Part shown: piece by piece, positions 6,938 to 7,407 of the stretch
How the letters are laid out: each line of letters starts with the position of its first letter
Numbering within the stretch: the first letter of the stretch is position 1
NCBI GenBank assembly: GCA_020056865.1
Contig: JAGVGX010000113.1
Coordinates: forward strand, 1-7,407
DNA from: Desulfobacterales bacterium
GTDB taxonomy: Bacteria > Desulfobacterota > Desulfobacteria > Desulfobacterales > BuS5
Length of the DNA stretch: 7,407 nt
Direction: 5' to 3'
The notes under the pieces: model-generated
What the model saw: the letters and a program-made list of their open reading frames with translations, nothing else
Database searches by the model: none
What the model was told of the DNA's origin: nothing
Position numbers and translations under genes: made by a program

Positions 6938-7407
6938 ATGCACTATTCTATTATTGTTATTTTTGTTTTACTTATTTTGTTTTTATCCGTATCCTTAAGA
7001 GTATTAAATGAATATGAACGGGGGGGTTGTTTTTAGACTTGGTCGTGTGATAAAAGCAAAGGGGCCGGGATTGATTATTCTTATACCTGCTATTGACAAG
7101 ATGATCAAGGTAAGCATGAGAATTGTGGCCATGGATGTTGACCCTCAGGATGTTATTACCAAAGATAATGTGTCTGTTAAGGTCAATGCCGTAATTTATT
7201 TTCGTGTGGTTGATTCAATAAAGGCAATTGTTGAGGTTGAAAACTATAGTTATGCCATGTCCCAGTTGGCACAAACCACATTAAGAAGTGTGTGCGGCCA
7301 GATTGAGCTTGATGAGCTCTTATCTGAAAGGGACAAAATAAACAGCACGCTTCAGGAAATTCTCGACATGCATACCGACCCCTGGGGAATAAAGGTTGCA
7401 ACCGTAG
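6938..7407 (+). CDS. slipin/stomatin-like SPFH protein, frameshifted and cut by window edge
   Basis: An ATG at 6938 with GAGG nine bases upstream (6925-6928) starts a stomatin-like protein: a membrane segment at residues 2-20 (rich in Ile, Val, Leu and Phe), then RVLNEYERG. After a run of seven G the frame reads GGCF and stops at TAG 7034-7036, giving 32 residues. In the +1 frame, from GTT at 7026, the family sequence continues: [17 protein letters not shown], then [57 protein letters not shown] and [11 protein letters not shown], open to the window edge (127 codons). This is the canonical N-terminal half of a slipin SPFH domain. Such proteins form membrane-attached oligomers in ordered lipid domains and are partners of NfeD proteases, which fits the gene order. 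Removing one G restores a single frame of about 156 visible residues. As written it is broken; a restart in the second frame (GTG 7047 or ATG 7101) would lack the membrane anchor. It could be a real gene with a sequence error. Confidence 0.85.
7020..7026 (+). other. seven-G tract at the slipin frame break
   Basis: GAAC is followed by seven G and then TTGTTTTTAGA. With six G the codons read E-R-G-V-V-F-R, the exact family sequence; with seven they read E-R-G-G-C-F-stop. The break can therefore be placed within this tract with good confidence. Whether the extra base is in the organism or only in the assembly cannot be told from the sequence. Confidence 0.85.

Noticed and set aside
7183..7401. 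Open frame on the - strand over the slipin region
   Set aside because: It runs opposite the conserved SPFH sequence in the restored + frame and has no recognisable features.

Overview
The window holds six protein-coding genes, all on the + strand. In order they are: the 3' end of an hflX-type ribosome-associated GTPase gene; a plsB-like glycerol-3-phosphate acyltransferase; a two-domain sugar-1-phosphate nucleotidyltransferase/sugar kinase fusion that resembles MurU joined to AmgK; a family-4 uracil-DNA glycosylase; an NfeD-type membrane serine protease; and the first part of a stomatin-like (slipin, SPFH) protein. The DNA is AT-rich throughout and codon use looks uniform, so I see no sign of transfer. 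A full-length PlsB, a MurU/AmgK-type protein and the NfeD-slipin pair suggest a Gram-negative bacterium. The low GC and the style of the proteins fit the Desulfobacterota (Desulfobacterales-like), but that is inference from recollection, not a search.

Region by region: 1-218 is the hflX tail. 219-415 is an AT-rich intergenic stretch with short inverted repeats, a weak promoter candidate and a possible 14-codon leader ORF whose TAA overlaps the plsB ATG (TAATG). 416-4757 carries plsB and the murU-amgK fusion, 19 bases apart, probably one transcript concerned with the envelope (phospholipid acylation and MurNAc salvage). 4758-4857 contains a good sigma-70-like promoter (TTGACT-16-TAAAAT) and a clear Shine-Dalgarno before the GTG start of the glycosylase. 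4858-7407 is udg, then nfeD 39 bases later, then slipin 40 bases after nfeD, probably a second transcript.

The most notable observation is that the slipin gene is out of frame. A run of seven G at 7020-7026 has one G too many for the conserved SPFH reading frame, so translation from the well-placed ATG at 6938 stops after 32 codons. The intact family sequence resumes in the +1 frame and stays open to the window edge. This may be a sequence error, a recent mutation, or a phase-variable or slippage tract. The other points of interest are an internal structural duplication in PlsB, with a degenerate N-terminal copy of the acyltransferase motifs at conserved spacing, and the natural MurU-AmgK fusion. 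I see no CRISPR array, tRNA, rRNA, insertion sequence or defence system, and nothing that amounts to a wholly new system.
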